Positions 3,651-5,413 of a DNA stretch of 5,413 nucleotides are shown here, piece by piece; within the stretch, counting starts at the first letter, position 1; the number at the start of each line of letters is the position of its first letter. This DNA comes from Actinomycetes bacterium (GTDB lineage: Bacteria; Actinomycetota; Acidimicrobiia; Acidimicrobiales; RAAP-2). The DNA lies in the NCBI GenBank assembly GCA_021826655.1, contig JAKAZC010000203.1, forward strand, positions 1 through 5,413, in the 5' to 3' direction. The notes beneath the pieces were generated by a model. The model saw only the letters and a list, made by a program, of their open reading frames with translations. It was not told the origin of the DNA and did not search any database. The translations under genes and the position numbers were made by a program.

Positions 3651-5413
3651 CTACTTGGTGGCGGCCGCCGCCACCCGGCCGACCACGGCGTCGTAGGCCG
3701 GGGTGAACACCCCACCGGGGATCGCCGGTCCGTTGGTCGAGGGCTGGAGTTCGGTCACCACACGCCCGCCGAGCATGTACGCGTCTCCGACCACCTCGGT
3801 GCCCGTGCCCGGGAGTGTGTAGGTGCTGACGACACCGTAGGTCTGCACCCCGGCCGGTCCCGTGAGCGTGACCGGCTGCACCTGCACCGTGGCGCCGGGG
3901 ACGGCGCCGGCGGCCAGGGCACTCACGAACTGCTGGAAGCAGACGTCGAACTTCGGGTTGGTGAAGACGGCGTCGAGGGCCTGGACCTGGCCGGGTGAGG
4001 CCATCGTCATCGTCTTCGACCCCATCTCCATGGCCGTCCCGGCCGCGCTCTGGAACGTCGGGGACTGCACCAGGCTGGTCTGGTTCGGCAGCGAACCGGA
4101 GCCGAACAGGCCGGACACCAGCGAGTAGCTGGTGCTCAGGCACGTCGCCATGGTGTTGGTGGCGTCCGACTGGGCGACGGCCGGGGCCACCGGCGGGCGC
4201 ACCACGGCCTGTGCCGGCGGTGTCTGGGTCCAGCCGGCCGGAAGGTCGGACAGCCGGAGGTTGACGGAGCCGGCCAGGGCCGTGTCGGCCGCAGGGGATG
4301 CGGCTGGGGTGACCGCGGCCGGGGTCGGAGGGGTGGACGGGTTGTTCCGCTTGGAGACCACATACGCGGCCCCCCCCGCCAGGACCACGACGATGGCCGC
4401 GACCAGGCCGAGCACGAGGGTGCGGTTCGGGCGGTTGGCCGCGCCGGCCAGCACGACATCCGAGGCGCCGCCGTCGCCGGTGGTGCCTCCAGGTGGGACG
4501 ACCCCCCCGGGGCCACCCGCTGGCGCCGGGTACGGGACCGGGCCGGTGGCCGCCGCTCCGGCCGGCGTCGACCGTCCCGGCGGGGGCGGTTGTACTGCCA
4601 ACGGCACCGGGTCGAGTGGCGCGGCGGGAGGGCGCTCCATGGTCGACGGCGCCGCCTGGGCAGGGGCCGTCGACACCGGCACACCCGTGCCGGGGCCGGG
4701 GGGGGGCGCGGTCGCAGCGGCGACCCCGGTGGCCGTGACCACTGCGCCCGCCGCACCCTTGGGCTTGCGCGGGGCGAGCTTGTACCACGGCGTCTTGGTG
4801 TCGACCGGGGCGGCCGGCGGCACGCCGGGAGCGGGCACGACGTGTGCCGGCGGCGTCGAGGCGACCGGGGACGGCGCGGGGGCGGTGACCGGGGCGGGAG
4901 CGGCGGGGGACGCGTCGGCGGCGGCGGCTCCTGCGGTGGTCGCGGTGGCGGCCTTCGGCGTGCGCGGGGCGAGCTTGTACCACGGCGTCTTGGCGTCGTC
5001 GGCCGGCGCCGGAGCCGGTGACGTGACAGGTGCAGGCGTCACGGCGGCCGGCGCCGCGACACCGTCGAACTGGCCGACGGTCCCGGCCGTGACGGCGCCG
5101 GGCGCTCCGTCGGCGGGCGCCTTCGGCTTGCGCGGGGCGAGTTTGTACCACGGTGTCTTGGTCGGCGCGGGTGATGCGAAGTTGGGTGCGGCGAGTGGCG
5201 GGTCGTCCCATACGTTGGCCTGCTCCAGGGTCCCGTCGGCCGCGAAGGCCGGTGCCGGCGGTGGGGCGAGCATCGCCCCGCCGTCCGGAGACTGCGACGC
5301 CGGCGGATGCGACACGGCCTGGGGTGCGGGTGCGAAGGTGGGGGCCGCAGGCGCCGCGGGGGGTGGTGGCGCGGGGGACGGAGGTGGCGCGGGACTCGGA
5401 GGGGATGGTGGCG
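3651..5413 (-). CDS. Uncharacterised Pro/Ala-rich single-pass membrane protein with three KTPWYKLAP motifs and a DLPAGW-type outer domain (N-terminus beyond the window)
   Basis: I do not recognise a named family. The frame is open from the right edge to TAG at 3653-3651 (586 whole residues visible). A GTG at 5315 is internal, because the same Pro/Ala-rich frame continues upstream to the edge. In order from the N-terminal side: a Pro/Ser/Ala run (5413-5316), and a low-complexity, probably disordered region with three copies of KTPWYKLAPRKPK. A Gly/Pro linker follows, then NRPNR and one transmembrane helix (4421-4353, TLVLGLVAAIVVVLAGGAAYVV) followed by SKR. Beyond a Thr/Pro/Ala linker lies an outer domain of about 200 residues. 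It begins LRLSDLPAGWTQ (around 4230-4247), has two cysteines (codons 4142-4140 and 3941-3939) that could form a disulfide, and ends AAAATK. The layout suggests a cytoplasmic N-terminal region and an extracytoplasmic C-terminal domain, as in many actinobacterial surface sensors, but no kinase or enzyme motif is visible. The gene is convergent with the reductase, and no functional link is evident. Confidence 0.88.
   Translation of the reverse strand, partial: PPSPPSPAPPPSPAPPPPAAPAAPTFAPAPQAVSHPPASQSPDGGAMLAPPPAPAFAADGTLEQANVWDDPPLAAPNFASPAPTKTPWYKLAPRKPKAPADGAPGAVTAGTVGQFDGVAAPAAVTPAPVTSPAPAPADDAKTPWYKLAPRTPKAATATTAGAAAADASPAAPAPVTAPAPSPVASTPPAHVVPAPGVPPAAPVDTKTPWYKLAPRKPKGAAGAVVTATGVAAATAPPPGPGTGVPVSTAPAQAAPSTMERPPAAPLDPVPLAVQPPPPGRSTPAGAAATGPVPYPAPAGGPGGVVPPGGTTGDGGASDVVLAGAANRPNRTLVLGLVAAIVVVLAGGAAYVVSKRNNPSTPPTPAAVTPAASPAADTALAGSVNLRLSDLPAGWTQTPPAQAVVRPPVAPAVAQSDATNTMATCLSTSYSLVSGLFGSGSLPNQTSLVQSPTFQSAAGTAMEMGSKTMTMASPGQVQALDAVFTNPKFDVCFQQFVSALAAGAVPGATVQVQPVTLTGPAGVQTYGVVSTYTLPGTGTEVVGDAYMLGGRVVTELQPSTNGPAIPGGVFTPAYDAVVGRVAAAATK
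4758..4796 (-). repeat. Coding repeat copy 3: KTPWYKLAPRKPK
   Basis: The third and most membrane-proximal copy of a 13-residue basic-aromatic motif in the uncharacterised membrane protein. It differs from copy 2 at two of 39 bases and from copy 1 at three. It starts 65 codons after copy 2 and is followed by GAAGA. Confidence 0.9.
4953..4991 (-). repeat. Coding repeat copy 2: KTPWYKLAPRTPK
   Basis: The second copy of the motif, with Thr replacing Lys at position 11; this is the only amino-acid change among the three copies. It starts 56 codons after copy 1. The Pro/Ala stretch just before it, PAPVTSPAPAP (5036-5004), recurs as PAPVTAPAPSP (4898-4866) ahead of copy 3. The duplicated unit may therefore be larger than the 13-residue core. 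Confidence 0.9.
5121..5159 (-). repeat. Coding repeat copy 1: KTPWYKLAPRKPK
   Basis: The first visible copy of the motif. At the protein level it is identical to copy 3. All three of its base differences from copy 3 are synonymous, which points to selection on the peptide rather than a very fresh duplication. More copies could lie beyond the right edge, since the reading frame continues there. Confidence 0.9.

Noticed and set aside
4758..5159. CRISPR-like array: three 39-base near-identical repeats
   Set aside because: The intervals of 129 and 156 bases are too long and unequal for spacers, the repeats keep the reading frame of one protein, and their differences are mostly synonymous.
3319..5211. 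A 630-residue minus-strand ORF overlapping the membrane protein and the reductase 3' end
   Set aside because: It is extremely Arg-rich with no domain pattern. It is a frame-shifted reading of the real gene at 3651-5413, whose frame carries the repeats, helix and outer domain.
3651..5315. Start of the membrane protein at GTG 5315
   Set aside because: The same frame continues open with the same Pro/Ala composition to the window edge, so this GTG is most likely an internal valine codon and the gene is partial.

Overview
The window is a very GC-rich stretch of DNA. Almost every third codon position in the genes is G or C, and GTG starts are common. The gene content is nuoA-B-C-D in separate-subunit order beside a divergent menaquinone-type prenyl reductase, plus a Pro/Ala-rich single-pass membrane protein with a DLPAGW-type outer domain. 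Together these point to a high-GC actinobacterium (Actinomycetota, possibly Acidimicrobiia). The phylum is a fair inference; the class is a guess.

Left part (1-2062, minus strand): the start of a complex I operon, transcribed right to left as nuoA, nuoB, nuoC, nuoD. nuoD runs off the left edge, so only its first 124 codons are here. nuoA and nuoB are 15 bp apart, while nuoB/nuoC and nuoC/nuoD overlap as GTGA and ATGA, the arrangement expected for translational coupling. Each of the four subunits carries an extra low-complexity tail outside the conserved family core.

Centre (2063-2191): a 129-bp divergent intergenic region. On each side a -10-like element sits just in front of a GTG start, and its first three bases are also the in-frame stop codon that limits the ORF upstream. 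Neither start has a Shine-Dalgarno sequence, so both genes look leaderless or nearly so.

Right of centre (2192-3538, plus strand): an FAD-dependent geranylgeranyl-reductase-family protein resembling the mycobacterial menaquinone side-chain reductase MenJ. Complex I in such bacteria passes NADH electrons to menaquinone, so a quinone-tail reductase divergent from nuoA makes functional sense.

Right part (3539-5413): a 112-bp convergent intergenic region with a strong hairpin (3624-3650) against the stop codon of a minus-strand gene. That gene is open to the right edge, so its true start is outside the window. Its protein has a Pro/Ala-rich, probably disordered and cytoplasmic N-terminal region with three near-identical copies of a basic-aromatic motif (KTPWYKLAPRKPK). 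One transmembrane helix and an outer domain with two cysteines follow. I do not recognise its function; it is the most novel item here. No RNA genes, mobile elements or CRISPR arrays were seen.
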